A stretch of DNA of 64,000 nt from Natrialbaceae archaeon AArc-T1-2 (GTDB lineage: Archaea > Halobacteriota > Halobacteria > Halobacteriales > Natrialbaceae), in NCBI RefSeq assembly GCF_030273315.1, contig NZ_CP127174.1, forward strand, positions 2,914,001 through 2,978,000, written 5' to 3'. The stretch's first letter is position 1. Each line of letters begins with the position of its first letter. The translations under genes and the position numbers were made by a program. Shown one piece after another: positions 35,119-44,254 of the stretch. The notes under the pieces are model-generated. The model had not been told where the DNA came from, did no database searches, and was given only the letters and a program-made list of their open reading frames with translations.

Positions 35119-36132
35119 ATGCAAATCGATCGGGAACACGCAGAAGCGATCGCCACCAAAGCGTTTCGTACGAAAGGTCTACAGGTAGACGATGCATCGT
35201 TGGTTGCGGACGTCCTCGTTACGGCGGACGCATCCGGGAAAAGTTCACACGGACTGCTTCGATTACCTCGCTACGTCCGTGGAATCGAACACGGAAACGT
35301 CAATCCTGAGGGGGCCATCGAAATCGTCCGTGAGAGCGGGGCGACAGCGACGATAGATGGTGGTTCGCGCCCAGGACCAGTTGTTGCAGCGACGGCGATG
35401 GGGGAGGCCATGGACCGCGCAGACGAGTTCGGAATTGGCGCCGTCGGCGTCCACAACAGCAATCATCTCGGAATGCTGGGGTACTATACTCAGAAGGCTC
35501 GATCGGAAGGGTACATCGGCGTCGGTATGACGAATACCGAACCGGCGATGCCCCCGTACGGGGGAGCCGAACCCGTCCTGGGAACCAATCCGATTGCGAT
35601 CGGCCTCCCGACGGAGCCACCGTTTAATCTCGACATGAGTACGTCTGCAATCGCGCGTGGAACGGTACTCAAAGAGAAAGAAGCGGACGGCGCGATTCCG
35701 GACGACGTCGCGCTCGATGCAGACGGTGAGCCGACGACCGACCCCGAGGCTGCCCTGGACGGGACGATTCTCCCGTTCGGTGGGCCGAAGGGATCCGGTT
35801 TAGCGATCGCGGTAGAGGTTCTTGCCGGTGGACTCGTTGGGGCAGCTATGGGTCGCGACGTCACCGGAACGTATCACACCGAAGACCCCTGTACGAAAGG
35901 AGACCTGTTCCTCGCGATCGATCCAACAGCGTTCGCTGGAGACGGGTTCGTAGAACAGGCGAGTAGCTTTCTCTCCAATCTGAAAGACGAACCGACGGCT
36001 GCCGGGGTCGACAGTATCCGTCTCCCGGGAGAAGCCGCCCTCGAGCGCGAACGCGACGCAACGACCGTCTCGGTTGGTGACGATCTCTGGGAAACTGTCC
36101 GTTCGATCGCCGACGGTGAGACGGACGAGTAA
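35119..36132 (+). CDS. Ldh/ComC-family NAD(P)-dependent 2-hydroxyacid dehydrogenase
   Basis: 337 aa of the malate/L-sulfolactate/ureidoglycolate dehydrogenase family, which has a unique NAD fold: SSHGLLRLPRYVRGIEHG near the start, VGVHNSNHLGMLGYYTQKA, then GTNPIAIGLPTEP and FGGPKGSGLAIAVEVLAGGL. ComC of this family interconverts (R)-sulfolactate and sulfopyruvate. With SuyAB-type and D-2-hydroxyacid dehydrogenase genes close by, a sulfolactate role is attractive, but malate- or lactate-type substrates cannot be excluded. Plus strand, 186 bp after the GGT gene. Confidence 0.9.
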   Translation: MQIDREHAEAIATKAFRTKGLQVDDASLVADVLVTADASGKSSHGLLRLPRYVRGIEHGNVNPEGAIEIVRESGATATIDGGSRPGPVVAATAMGEAMDRADEFGIGAVGVHNSNHLGMLGYYTQKARSEGYIGVGMTNTEPAMPPYGGAEPVLGTNPIAIGLPTEPPFNLDMSTSAIARGTVLKEKEADGAIPDDVALDADGEPTTDPEAALDGTILPFGGPKGSGLAIAVEVLAGGLVGAAMGRDVTGTYHTEDPCTKGDLFLAIDPTAFAGDGFVEQASSFLSNLKDEPTAAGVDSIRLPGEAALERERDATTVSVGDDLWETVRSIADGETDE

Positions 36133-36205
36133 GTGAACCTGGAGATCACTCGGTCGGAATAGTTGTTTTGCAGCCACCCCGGATAAATATCCGGGTGTTC
36201 GGGAG

Positions 36206-36460
36206 TTATTCCCCGTCAGGCCGAGCTGATAGGGTACTTTTCTTGAATTTTATCCCTGCAGTGATAGCGAACAGTACGACGAACGCGAGTATCGCCACCA
36301 GCGCACTCGGCTCGAACGGAAGGGGGAGAAAGCCACCCTCGTAGAATATTGCCACTGCGAAGACGATGAGGCCACCCAGAACGAGAGCCTCGAGCAGTGC
36401 TAGCCATGCCAAAATGACGGAGTCCGGAACGGGAAAGTCCCAATCGTCAAGGTCTACCAT
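36206..36460 (-). CDS. Small two-helix membrane protein of the TRAP unit
   Basis: 84 aa with two membrane helices (about residues 15-41 and 50-70) and charged ends (MVDLDDWDFPVPD...KKSTLSARPDGE). It lies 61 bases downstream of the TAXI binding-protein gene on the same strand, so it is probably co-transcribed. No family is recognised; a small accessory role in transport is a guess. Confidence 0.6.
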   Translation of the reverse strand: MVDLDDWDFPVPDSVILAWLALLEALVLGGLIVFAVAIFYEGGFLPLPFEPSALVAILAFVVLFAITAGIKFKKSTLSARPDGE

Positions 36461-36521
36461 ATTTTGTCTGTATTATCCTGGTGTTCGTTTCACAACGGCA
36501 AAAGTCTGAGGGTCGACCTCC

Positions 36522-37580
36522 TCACATCAGGCCGGCGTCCTCGTAGGCCTGTTCAGCGGCCGGATGGAGTTCGAACGGCGTATCGTCGAACATCGCTTCG
36601 TCGGCTTCGAACATCTCGAGCGTATCGGTGGTCTGTGGAACCTGCTCGGCTTCCTCTATAACGCCGGAGACGAACATCTCGATTGCCTCGTCTGGCGCGT
36701 CGACGTGGGTTGCGATGTGGCCGCCATCGATCATGGTGTCGAGATCACGCTCGAGTCCGGGCAGTCCGCCCTCTTCTAGCGTGTGCGGATCGAGGCCGTA
36801 ATTGTCCTCGAAGAACTCCTGATCGTCCTCGGTCCAGTCGAGGAAGCGGGGGTCCCGGGTTGCTGTGATGTTTTCCAGCCACCCGACTGATCGACCACTC
36901 ACTGCCAGGATCGCATCGAGGTCCTCATCGAGGAACATATCTGCTGCGTCGTCCCACTCCGTCCGGACGAAACGGCCACCGTAGTCTTCGATCTGTTCCT
37001 GACCGTAGTTCGCCTCCTCGAGGACGGTGTCCCAGACGAAGCCACCGAACGTACCATCGGCTTGGTTCATCACCTCGATCGGGTACTCGTCGTCGGCTGC
37101 TTCCTGTAAGGAATCGTACGGGAAGTCAGGCTGTGTGAGGACGTAGTAGAACTGCTCTGACTGGTCGTTTATCACTGACCGAATGTTCGATGGTGGCGTG
37201 TCCCAGTCTTCCTCGTCGTATGGATCTTGGCCGGTTGCAGCCAGCGTTGCAGCAACGACCGTCGTGTGTGCCATATCGACTTCCTGGTCCTGCAGCCGGT
37301 TGTTGTTCCCGAGCCATCCACCCGGAAGCACGTTGTATCCGAGATCCGGATGCGCTGAGGATGCCGTAGAAAGCATCGACGTCATAATGACATATCCGGT
37401 TCCCCCGGGCGAGCCAGCAGCCGTCTGAAGCATGACGTCGCCTTCGGCCATTTCGGAATCGTCATCACCAGTTCCGGCCTCACCATTGAGATCCCCTTCG
37501 GTACACCCAGCGGCAGCTATCGCGCCTGCACTACCGATCGCTGTAAGCATCTGACGTCGATTGAGCTTGTTATTTTTCAT
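36522..37580 (-). CDS. TAXI-family TRAP transporter solute-binding lipoprotein
   Basis: 352 aa. Signal NRRQMLTAIGSAGAIAAAGC has twin Arg and a lipobox Cys, so it is anchored outside. The mature part follows the TAXI pattern: LQTAAGSPGGTGYVIMTSMLSTA, QDQEVDMAHTTVVAATLAATGQ, LTQPDFPYDSLQEA and a late EMFVSGVIEEAEQVPQ. TAXI proteins deliver organic acids to fused DctQM permeases by sodium-coupled transport. The matching permease starts at 38131 on the other strand. The substrate is inferred only from the neighbourhood (a hydroxy- or sulfo-acid). Confidence 0.92.
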   Translation of the reverse strand: MKNNKLNRRQMLTAIGSAGAIAAAGCTEGDLNGEAGTGDDDSEMAEGDVMLQTAAGSPGGTGYVIMTSMLSTASSAHPDLGYNVLPGGWLGNNNRLQDQEVDMAHTTVVAATLAATGQDPYDEEDWDTPPSNIRSVINDQSEQFYYVLTQPDFPYDSLQEAADDEYPIEVMNQADGTFGGFVWDTVLEEANYGQEQIEDYGGRFVRTEWDDAADMFLDEDLDAILAVSGRSVGWLENITATRDPRFLDWTEDDQEFFEDNYGLDPHTLEEGGLPGLERDLDTMIDGGHIATHVDAPDEAIEMFVSGVIEEAEQVPQTTDTLEMFEADEAMFDDTPFELHPAAEQAYEDAGLM

Positions 37581-37607
37581 TGTTGAGTAAGTCGCGTGTT
37601 GGAATTA

Positions 37608-37925
37608 TCACTCGTAACTCGTGCCACCCATCTCTGGCTCTTCGTGGAGCTGGTCCCGACTTCGCATCAGCTGCAGATACAACAGGAACCCGATCGTCAT
37701 CACCCCCAGGGTAAGCCAGACGTTGAATCGGCTTCGGCTAATCGTGACACTAACGGCCCATGTTAGGATTGCTCCACCAGTTATCACCCCCATCAGTACC
37801 CACTCGTACCGACTTTGGATACCCTCGTTTCGTAGCGTGTTTATGACCGGGAGGAGCCCGAACACGAATACGAACAACAGCTCCATGGGGACGATCGCCA
37901 GTACGTCGATGTCAACCCCTAACAT
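37608..37925 (-). CDS. Small three-helix membrane protein upstream of TAXI protein
   Basis: 105 aa from the ATG at 37925; a TTG start at 37952 would add nine residues. Three membrane helices (about residues 5-27, 40-62 and 67-87) and a hydrophilic tail ending EPEMGGTSYE. It stops 27 bases before the binding-protein ATG, so the two are one transcription unit. It could be a small TRAP-linked subunit, but I recognise no family, and the DctQ part appears to be fused in the large permease. Confidence 0.6.
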   Translation of the reverse strand: MLGVDIDVLAIVPMELLFVFVFGLLPVINTLRNEGIQSRYEWVLMGVITGGAILTWAVSVTISRSRFNVWLTLGVMTIGFLLYLQLMRSRDQLHEEPEMGGTSYE

Positions 37926-38094
37926 GGGATGTTCGATTTTTCTCCTAACCAAATATAAAGGTTTCCATTATTTATTGATCGGTAATATAAATTACAATAA
38001 CGCAAACCCGTGAGACACTGTCCAGTAGCTGAAACTATATCTTTATGACATGAATAGAGCGTTGCAAGTACGTACTTCGAAGTTAGACAAAAGG

Positions 38095-38108
38095 TTTAAG
38101 TATAAAAG
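38095..38108 (+). promoter_or_regulatory. TATA box of the TRAP permease gene
   Basis: TTTAAGTATAAAAG lies 23-36 bases before the ATG at 38131. That spacing places the transcription start at or next to the ATG, so a leaderless mRNA is likely. This also decides the start codon: the frame is open upstream to 38050, but that stretch contains this promoter. Confidence 0.7.
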
Positions 38109-38130
38109 GCAGAGTTCTAAGCATAGTGCC

Positions 38131-40056
38131 ATGGATACTATTACCATAGGAAGATACGAGTCTAATCTTCGAACGATCGGCGCATATGGTATTTCAGCAC
38201 TTGCCATTATCACGTCGCTATTTCACCTTTATACGGGCGCGTTTGGTGTGTTTGGGGCGCTCATTCAACGACCCGTCCACGTGTACCTCCTCGCTGCCCT
38301 GACGTTTGCAATCGTTCCGTTCATGGGGGAGGAGAGAATCCGGTACCGAATCGTCGATCTCGTCCTCGTTACCTGTTCTCTCGGTGCGATGGGATACGTC
38401 CTCGTCGAATACTCCCGGCTTCTAAACGCGACCCCGTACGTCGGGATGCCCGAGACGATGGACTGGGTTGTCGGCGTCCTAAGCGTTATACTCGTAATTG
38501 AAGCGACGCGACGAATCGTGGGTCGGTTACTCGCTGCAGTGGCGATTCTCATACTCGTCGCCACGTTCTACGCGGACGTACTTCCGGCACCGCTTACGGC
38601 ACCCCGACTTCCTGCGTCGAACTGGATCGATGGGCTGTTCGTTACAACACAAGGGTTGTGGAGCGTCCCTGTTCGTGTCAGTGCATCGTTCATTTTCCTC
38701 TTCGTGGTCCTGGCAGCGTTCCTCGAGGCGACTGGTGCAGGCCGATTCTTGCTCGATCTGGCAAACGCCTTGGTCGGACACCTCGTCGGTGGTGCAGCGA
38801 AGGTGTCCGTCGTTGCGAGTTCGATCTTCGGGAGTCTCTCCGGAAGTGCGGCTGCTAACGTATACGGAACCGGGATATTCACGATCCCGACGATGAAAAA
38901 GTTCGGGTTCTCCTCTCGAATGGCTGGTGCGACGGAGGTGTCGGCTTCGAACGGCGGTCAGCTAATGCCGCCGATCATGGGAGCAGGTGCCTTCATTATG
39001 GCACAATTCCTCGGGACGGAGTACATCGTCATTGCACTCGCCGCGATCATTCCGGCGGCGTTGTACTACTTATCAGTGTACTTCTCTATCCACGCACAGG
39101 CGATCAAGCTGGATATCGATCCGGTACCAAAAGAGGAGCAAAAGAACGCACTCAACGTGCTGAAAGAAAAACCCGGTCAGGCGTCCACGCTCGCTCTTAC
39201 GGTCGGTGTATTGTTCTTCATGCTCATGCAGGGATACACGATCTACCGTTCGATCTTCTTCTCGATCGCGGTCATGATGATCGTGAGTTCCCTGCAACCG
39301 GATTCGAGACTCGGCGTCAAGGAACTCGTCGTCGCATTCGATAAAGGAGCCCGCAACGCCACGCAGATCGCGATGGCCTGTGCCGCCGCTGCGATTGTCC
39401 TCGGGGCGTTGAACATTTCTGGACTCGGCGTCGTCTTCGGTCAGATCGTGGTCGCGCTCTCTCAAGGAATCATTCCGCTGCTGTTGATACTCGTTGCAGC
39501 CTTCTCCATCATTCTCGGGTTCGGGATGCCGACGACGGCGGCATACATTTTGGCTGCCTCCCTTCTAGCGCCCGGACTTGCGGAGGTGGGACTCGCAGGA
39601 CTGCCGGGGCATTTCTTCATCTTCACGTTCGCCGTGTATTCGACGCTCACACCGCCCGTCGCTCTCGCAGCGTTCGCCGCCGGTCAGATCGCGGATGCAG
39701 ACCCCATCAGAATCGCTCTCATCGCGATGAAGATCGTTCTCCCCACCTTTATCATTCCAGCCCGGTACGTCCTCTACCCGGCAATTCTACTGGAGATGGC
39801 GTGGGCGTACGTGCTTCTTGACGTCTTCATCCTCTCGGTCGCCGTCATCGCGATCCAGGCGGGTATCTGGGGATGGCCGGTCAAAAACAAGATGGCACGC
39901 GGGTTCGCGACGTTCGGTGCACTGGTTTTGATCGTTCCACCACCGCTCCTTCCGATCGGCGTCATCGAACTGGCCGCTCTCGGCCTCGTGCTCGTGGCTT
40001 TCGCTGGCGTCTTACACGTCACGGCTGAACGTCGTGCACAGCAGCCAACGGCGTAA
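38131..40056 (+). CDS. TRAP transporter permease, fused DctQM (TAXI type)
   Basis: 641 aa from the ATG at 38131. A first block of four to five helices (DctQ-like, about residues 15-140) is followed by the large DctM-like part with GSAAANVYGTGIFTIPTMKKFGFSSRMAGATEVSASNGGQLMPPIMGAGAF and GMPTTAAYILAASLLAPGL, both hallmarks of TRAP fused permeases. It drives uptake of an organic anion with sodium. Its TAXI partner is divergent at 37580. A 77-aa membrane protein follows. Confidence 0.93.
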   Translation: MDTITIGRYESNLRTIGAYGISALAIITSLFHLYTGAFGVFGALIQRPVHVYLLAALTFAIVPFMGEERIRYRIVDLVLVTCSLGAMGYVLVEYSRLLNATPYVGMPETMDWVVGVLSVILVIEATRRIVGRLLAAVAILILVATFYADVLPAPLTAPRLPASNWIDGLFVTTQGLWSVPVRVSASFIFLFVVLAAFLEATGAGRFLLDLANALVGHLVGGAAKVSVVASSIFGSLSGSAAANVYGTGIFTIPTMKKFGFSSRMAGATEVSASNGGQLMPPIMGAGAFIMAQFLGTEYIVIALAAIIPAALYYLSVYFSIHAQAIKLDIDPVPKEEQKNALNVLKEKPGQASTLALTVGVLFFMLMQGYTIYRSIFFSIAVMMIVSSLQPDSRLGVKELVVAFDKGARNATQIAMACAAAAIVLGALNISGLGVVFGQIVVALSQGIIPLLLILVAAFSIILGFGMPTTAAYILAASLLAPGLAEVGLAGLPGHFFIFTFAVYSTLTPPVALAAFAAGQIADADPIRIALIAMKIVLPTFIIPARYVLYPAILLEMAWAYVLLDVFILSVAVIAIQAGIWGWPVKNKMARGFATFGALVLIVPPPLLPIGVIELAALGLVLVAFAGVLHVTAERRAQQPTA

Positions 40057-40096
40057 ACACCGTTAGCGTTTTGGTTCCCCTTTCACTGTATTATCT

Positions 40097-40330
40097 ATGG
40101 CACCCGCAGATGACGCCTCGAACAACGAAAACCCAATTGCCGAATTCCTGGGGCTGATTCCGACGTCACTGTTCGTTATTTTCATCACCTTTCTCTGGGC
40201 GGGCTCACTGTATCAATCGCTCGAGCAGTACGATCTCGCACCGGTACTGACGTACAGCATTATCGTCGGCAGTGCAATTCCCGTTGGCATGCTGTTTCGG
40301 CGTCTCCACGTACGTATCAAAGAGCGATAA
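40097..40330 (+). CDS. Small two-helix membrane protein after TRAP permease
   Basis: 77 aa with two membrane helices (about residues 20-38 and 47-66) and a basic end FRRLHVRIKER. It starts 40 bases after the permease stop on the same strand, so co-transcription is likely. No family recognised. Confidence 0.6.
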   Translation: MAPADDASNNENPIAEFLGLIPTSLFVIFITFLWAGSLYQSLEQYDLAPVLTYSIIVGSAIPVGMLFRRLHVRIKER

Positions 40331-40495
40331 GCTGTTCTTTCCGCTCACGCGATGTTCGTTCGGCTGAGACGGACCCCTCGTCCTCCAAGATGCCGACGAG
40401 GACGGGTTCGGACACCAGTTCTGACCGACGATCCAGATACAACGGGGTGAAACCTGCCGTTCCGGCAGATCGCTACAGCAGACCGTACCCAGCGG

Positions 40496-40933
40496 TTACG
40501 CGTCCTGTTCGTCGATAACGGAAACCGTTGGAGCTGGCGAATTCAGCAGGACCTGCTGTGCTACGCTCCCGAAGATGGCTTTTCCGGTCGGAGATTTCTT
40601 TCGGGGACCGATAACGACGTACCTCGCGTCAACGTCCCCAGCGTATTCGACGATCTCCGTGCTCGGTTCGCCGACCAGCCCAACACACTCCAACTGATCG
40701 GAGCGGTCACCGACCACGTCTTCAGCCGCTCGAGCAGCGATATTCTGTTCGTCGATGTCGTCAATCGGTCCACCTTCCTGATTCGCTGTTGCCCGCCGTC
40801 GTTCGTTTGCTTCGGATTCGGCCATCACGTGAACGACGTGAACTGGATCGTCGAACGCCATCGATAGTGACAGCGCCTCGTCGATGACCGAAGTCGCGTG
40901 CTCGTCCGGGTCGATTGCAGCGACGATTACCAT
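40496..40933 (-). CDS. Universal stress protein (UspA family)
   Basis: 145 aa from the ATG at 40933 (MVIVAAIDPDEHATSVIDEALSLS). The C-terminal ATP-binding motif is VIGPRKKSPTGKAIFGSVAQQVLLNSPAPTVSV, with the G-x2-G-x9-G-S/T pattern changed by two Lys but largely kept. UspA genes are often attached to TRAP transporters (as TeaD is to the ectoine TRAP), where they tune transport. It is convergent with the permease unit. Confidence 0.9.
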   Translation of the reverse strand: MVIVAAIDPDEHATSVIDEALSLSMAFDDPVHVVHVMAESEANERRRATANQEGGPIDDIDEQNIAARAAEDVVGDRSDQLECVGLVGEPSTEIVEYAGDVDARYVVIGPRKKSPTGKAIFGSVAQQVLLNSPAPTVSVIDEQDA

Positions 40934-41054
40934 AGAGGCTATGTTGTGCAAGAATGACCATTAACCTTCCGCCCCACGTCCTCAGAGCCACCGATCGCCG
41001 ACGCCGAGACGTGTGTGAACTTTTTTATACTTTCCGTGCGACTGCAACGATCGA

Positions 41055-42305
41055 ATGGACGACGATCACAACGCAGAACGGACGCTGCCGACCGACGTCG
41101 ACAAACGAGTCGAAGAGGTACCGGATCCGAACGAGCGGTACACCTGTCTCGGGCCGGAGTCGAGACGGGTGTTCGCCGACTGGCTCACCCCGATCGAGAA
41201 CCACTACGTTCTCCATCGTTCGAACACGCCCGATCTCGACGCGTCCTCGTGGACGGTGTCACTGACGGGAGCACTCGATGGAGTGACGCTCTCGGTCGAG
41301 GAGCTCAAGACGGAGTATCCGACGCTCACCGTCGCTCACACGATGGAGTGTGCGGGGAACTGCCGGGCGTACTTCGATCCGCCCGTTTCCAGCGTCGAGT
41401 GGGGACTCGAGGGCGTCAGCACCGCGGTGTGGACGGGTGCGTCCCTGCAAGCGGTGTTGACTGACCACGGGCTCGAGAACGAGGACACGTGGGTGACGGC
41501 GATCGGCGGTGACGATCCGGGAACGGACGGGGACGCCTTCGCTCGCTCGATTCCGACGTCGAAGGCTCTGAAGGACTGCATCCTCGCCTACGAGATGAAC
41601 GGCACGGAGCTTCCCAGAGAGCACGGTGCTCCCGTCAGACTGCTCGTTCCTGGCTGGTACGGCGTCAACAGCGTGAAGTGGCTCGAGGAACTCCGCGTCA
41701 TGGACACGATGGTCTACGGTCCGGAGTGGGACCAGCGACGCGGTGAACCGTACTACACGCGATGGCAACAGGAGGGGTATCGGATCGTCCCGGCCGGGGA
41801 AGAGCCGGAGCCGAACCCGTCCGTGCCGGTCTTCGATACCTGGGACCAGCTTCGCCACGACGAGATCGACCATCCATATACCTTCGACGCGAACGTCAAA
41901 TCGATCATCGCACACCCGACGGGCGAAGAACCGGTCACGCAACGCGAGGACGGGACCGTCGAGGTGCTTGGCGTCGCGTGGGCCGGGGACGACGACGTGA
42001 CGACGGTCGAGATCTCGACTGACGGAGGGGAGACGTGGGAGACGGGACGATTCCTCCACCCACCCGTCCCGAACGCGTGGCGCACGTTCCGGTATCTCTG
42101 GGAGCCGGAGCCGGGGGCGTACACGCTCACATCGCGGGCGACCGACGACCGTGGACGGACACAGCCTGCCACGATTGGGTCGCCGGAGACGGGGCTCGAG
42201 ACGTTCGAGGACGACGTGTATCCATGGAACGAGGGCGGGTACGCGGCAAACGCGTACGAGCCACTCACCGTCGACGTAACCGTCCGCTCGGCCTCGTCGA
42301 CGTAA
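41055..42305 (+). CDS. Sulfite-oxidase-family molybdopterin enzyme
   Basis: 416 aa. The oxidoreductase molybdopterin domain shows AHTMECAGNCRAYF with the molybdenum-ligand Cys-99, GASLQAVLTDHGL, YEMNGTELPREHGAPVRLLVPGWYGVNSVKWLEEL, followed by a Mo-co dimerisation domain (VEVLGVAWAGDDDVTTVEISTDGGETW). No Tat signal is present, so it acts in the cytoplasm. The family oxidises sulfite to sulfate; a sulfite-releasing lyase gene pair lies 2 kb away, which fits. The electron acceptor is not encoded beside it. Confidence 0.88.
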   Translation: MDDDHNAERTLPTDVDKRVEEVPDPNERYTCLGPESRRVFADWLTPIENHYVLHRSNTPDLDASSWTVSLTGALDGVTLSVEELKTEYPTLTVAHTMECAGNCRAYFDPPVSSVEWGLEGVSTAVWTGASLQAVLTDHGLENEDTWVTAIGGDDPGTDGDAFARSIPTSKALKDCILAYEMNGTELPREHGAPVRLLVPGWYGVNSVKWLEELRVMDTMVYGPEWDQRRGEPYYTRWQQEGYRIVPAGEEPEPNPSVPVFDTWDQLRHDEIDHPYTFDANVKSIIAHPTGEEPVTQREDGTVEVLGVAWAGDDDVTTVEISTDGGETWETGRFLHPPVPNAWRTFRYLWEPEPGAYTLTSRATDDRGRTQPATIGSPETGLETFEDDVYPWNEGGYAANAYEPLTVDVTVRSASST

Positions 42306-42317
42306 CCCGCGAACCGC

Positions 42318-43289
42318 TCACCCCCCGAGTGCGTCCTCGTTGACCAGGTTTGGTGGGCGCTGCCCCTCCAATGCCCGCCGGACACACCTCGCTGCGGTTC
42401 GCCGCCGTTCCGCGTTGGCTTCTTCGGAGTACCAGCCGACGTGTGGCGTCGAGAGCACGGCGTCGTGATCCCGAAGCGGGTCGTCCACCGCTGGCGGTTC
42501 CTCGGGGAAGACGTCCAGCCCGGCACCGCTTATCTCGCCGGCATCGAGTGCATCCACGAGCGCTGCCCGATCGACTATCGGACCGCGAGACGCGTTGATT
42601 AGATATGCGCTGTCGCGCATTCGGTCGAACGCTTCCTCGTCGAACATTCCCCGTGTCGAATCTGTCAGTGGCGAGTGCACCGAGACGACATCGGCGTGCT
42701 CGAGAAGCTCTTCGAATTCGAGCAACTCGACGTCGTACTCGACGACGGCGTCGTCGTCGACGTACGGATCGGATGCGACGATGTCGGCACCTAAAGCGGC
42801 GGCTCGCTCTCCGAACGCCCGTCCGATCGCTCCGAACCCGACGACGCCGACAGTCTGTGTCGAGAATCGACGAACAGGCGCCCCAACGTCTCTGTCCCAC
42901 TCGCCGGCGGCGACGGAACGGTCGTACTGAGGGAGCGACCGGGTTAGCGAGATAGCCATGCCGAGAGCGTGTGTGGCGACCTCTTCCAGGCAGTACTCGG
43001 GGACGTTCGTGACGTAGATCCCCCGCTCGCCAGCCGCGTCGACGTTCACATTGTCGACACCGATTCCGTATCGGGCGATGATTCTGCAGGCGTCGAGGTC
43101 GGTAATCGTCGATCGATCCAGCTCCGCACGGAGGGTGAGTATCCCGTCGGTGCCGGCGGGAAGATCGCGAGTGACGTCGCCGACGTCCTCGGCCAACGGC
43201 TGCACCTCGGCGATGCCGTCGAGAACGTCACGTTCGATCGACAGATCGTCGAAATCGTGATCCGTCACGACCACGAGATAGTCTCCCAT
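42318..43289 (-). CDS. D-isomer-specific 2-hydroxyacid dehydrogenase
   Basis: 323 aa from the ATG at 43289; the open frame upstream has no coding character. NAD motif VGVVGFGAIGRAFGERAAALGADIVASDP, catalytic Arg in LINASRGPIVDRAALVDAL, Glu in GAGLDVFPEEPP and His in STPHVGWYS are all present. In bacterial sulfolactate breakdown, SlcC of this family oxidises (S)-sulfolactate to sulfopyruvate, working with ComC. That role is plausible here given ComC- and SuyAB-type neighbours, but glyoxylate/hydroxypyruvate-type substrates remain possible. Confidence 0.92.
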   Translation of the reverse strand: MGDYLVVVTDHDFDDLSIERDVLDGIAEVQPLAEDVGDVTRDLPAGTDGILTLRAELDRSTITDLDACRIIARYGIGVDNVNVDAAGERGIYVTNVPEYCLEEVATHALGMAISLTRSLPQYDRSVAAGEWDRDVGAPVRRFSTQTVGVVGFGAIGRAFGERAAALGADIVASDPYVDDDAVVEYDVELLEFEELLEHADVVSVHSPLTDSTRGMFDEEAFDRMRDSAYLINASRGPIVDRAALVDALDAGEISGAGLDVFPEEPPAVDDPLRDHDAVLSTPHVGWYSEEANAERRRTAARCVRRALEGQRPPNLVNEDALGG

Positions 43290-43464
43290 AGTGGTAAGCT
43301 GACGAGTTGGATCCAGAAAACTCCACCGATCGTCGGGACGTCTACGATCTCTCCGGCCGAACGGAAGCGTCACGGGCGGGAAACGTACATCGGCAGCTTC
43401 GCCCACTGGGCGAGAATGCCAGGGAAGTCGGATAGAAGATAGTATCGCGCTCGCCCGTGGACCG

Positions 43465-43794
43465 TCAGACCAGCAATCGGACGGCAAAGAGCAGGAAGAA
43501 CGCAGCGCCGAACAGCCAGACGACGAGGCTCGTTCGCCGGGGTGAAAGCCGCGTTTCGATCACGGTCGATCGAACTCCGAGGAAGGCATGGAGCAACACC
43601 AGCCCGAGTGTGAGATCGAGTATCGGCCGATAGATTCCCCACTCGACGAGTACAACGAACCCGTACTCCGGGTACAGCTGGACACCGACGTGAGCCGCAA
43701 GAAGCGCCACGAGGGCGAGTGCGCTCACCCGGTGCAGTACCCAGGGGAGGTATCCGATCGTCGCTGGCCCTCGGGTCGGCGTATCGGTGCTCAT
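43465..43794 (-). CDS. sdhD: Succinate dehydrogenase-like membrane anchor, SdhD type
   Basis: 109 aa from the ATG at 43794, overlapping the sdhC stop by four bases. Three helices; LPWVLHRVSALALVALLAAHVGVQL carries a His-Arg pair near the quinone site and a possible heme ligand, and LLHAFLGVRSTVIE is the second SDH-anchor motif. It would anchor the SdhAB-like catalytic part, whose genes are 4.7 kb away on the opposite strand. It is the last gene of the suyA-suyB-sdhC-sdhD strand. Confidence 0.85.
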   Translation of the reverse strand: MSTDTPTRGPATIGYLPWVLHRVSALALVALLAAHVGVQLYPEYGFVVLVEWGIYRPILDLTLGLVLLHAFLGVRSTVIETRLSPRRTSLVVWLFGAAFFLLFAVRLLV

Positions 43795-44150
43795 AGGCTC
43801 ACCCCCATGAGGATGACGAGTGCCGCCGATGCGCCGACTGTCAGCCAGAACGACAGCCGGTTCCCCGATGCGGTGAGCCCACCCAGTTCGACGATTACGA
43901 GGCGGATACCGTTGAACGAGTGAAAGACGAGGACCGCCAGGAGCGCGACGATTATCCACGTCGATGTTGGGTTGTAGACGCTCGATGGCGACGCCTGCAG
44001 GATCGGAACGAGTAGGTGAATGCCGATCCAAGCAAGTAATAGCCACCCCGTCAGCCGATGGAGCGTAAACGCTACGTGTCCAACCGCGAAGTTTCGCCAA
44101 CTGCGAGCGGCCAGTAGATCCCGCCCGTAGATGAGTTGCTCGTCATCCAT
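43791..44150 (-). CDS. sdhC: Succinate dehydrogenase-like cytochrome b subunit, SdhC type
   Basis: 119 aa from the ATG at 44150 (an upstream in-frame ATG adds 14 unlikely residues). Three helices with FTLHRLTGWLLLAWIGIHLLV and VFHSFNGIRLVIVELGG, the SdhC heme-b and quinone motifs. It pairs with SdhD, whose start overlaps its stop. It lies 104 bases downstream of suyB on the same strand, so anchor and lyase genes may share a transcript, an unusual arrangement for an SDH. Confidence 0.88.
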   Translation of the reverse strand: MDDEQLIYGRDLLAARSWRNFAVGHVAFTLHRLTGWLLLAWIGIHLLVPILQASPSSVYNPTSTWIIVALLAVLVFHSFNGIRLVIVELGGLTASGNRLSFWLTVGASAALVILMGVSL

Positions 44151-44254
44151 GTGTATGCTGTGAGTCGTCGAGTGGTGTGATTTGTATGACACCAGTGACG
44201 CCTGTATCGCCCAGGTGTCGTGATGGTCGTATACTGTGCGCCGATCGAAACCGT

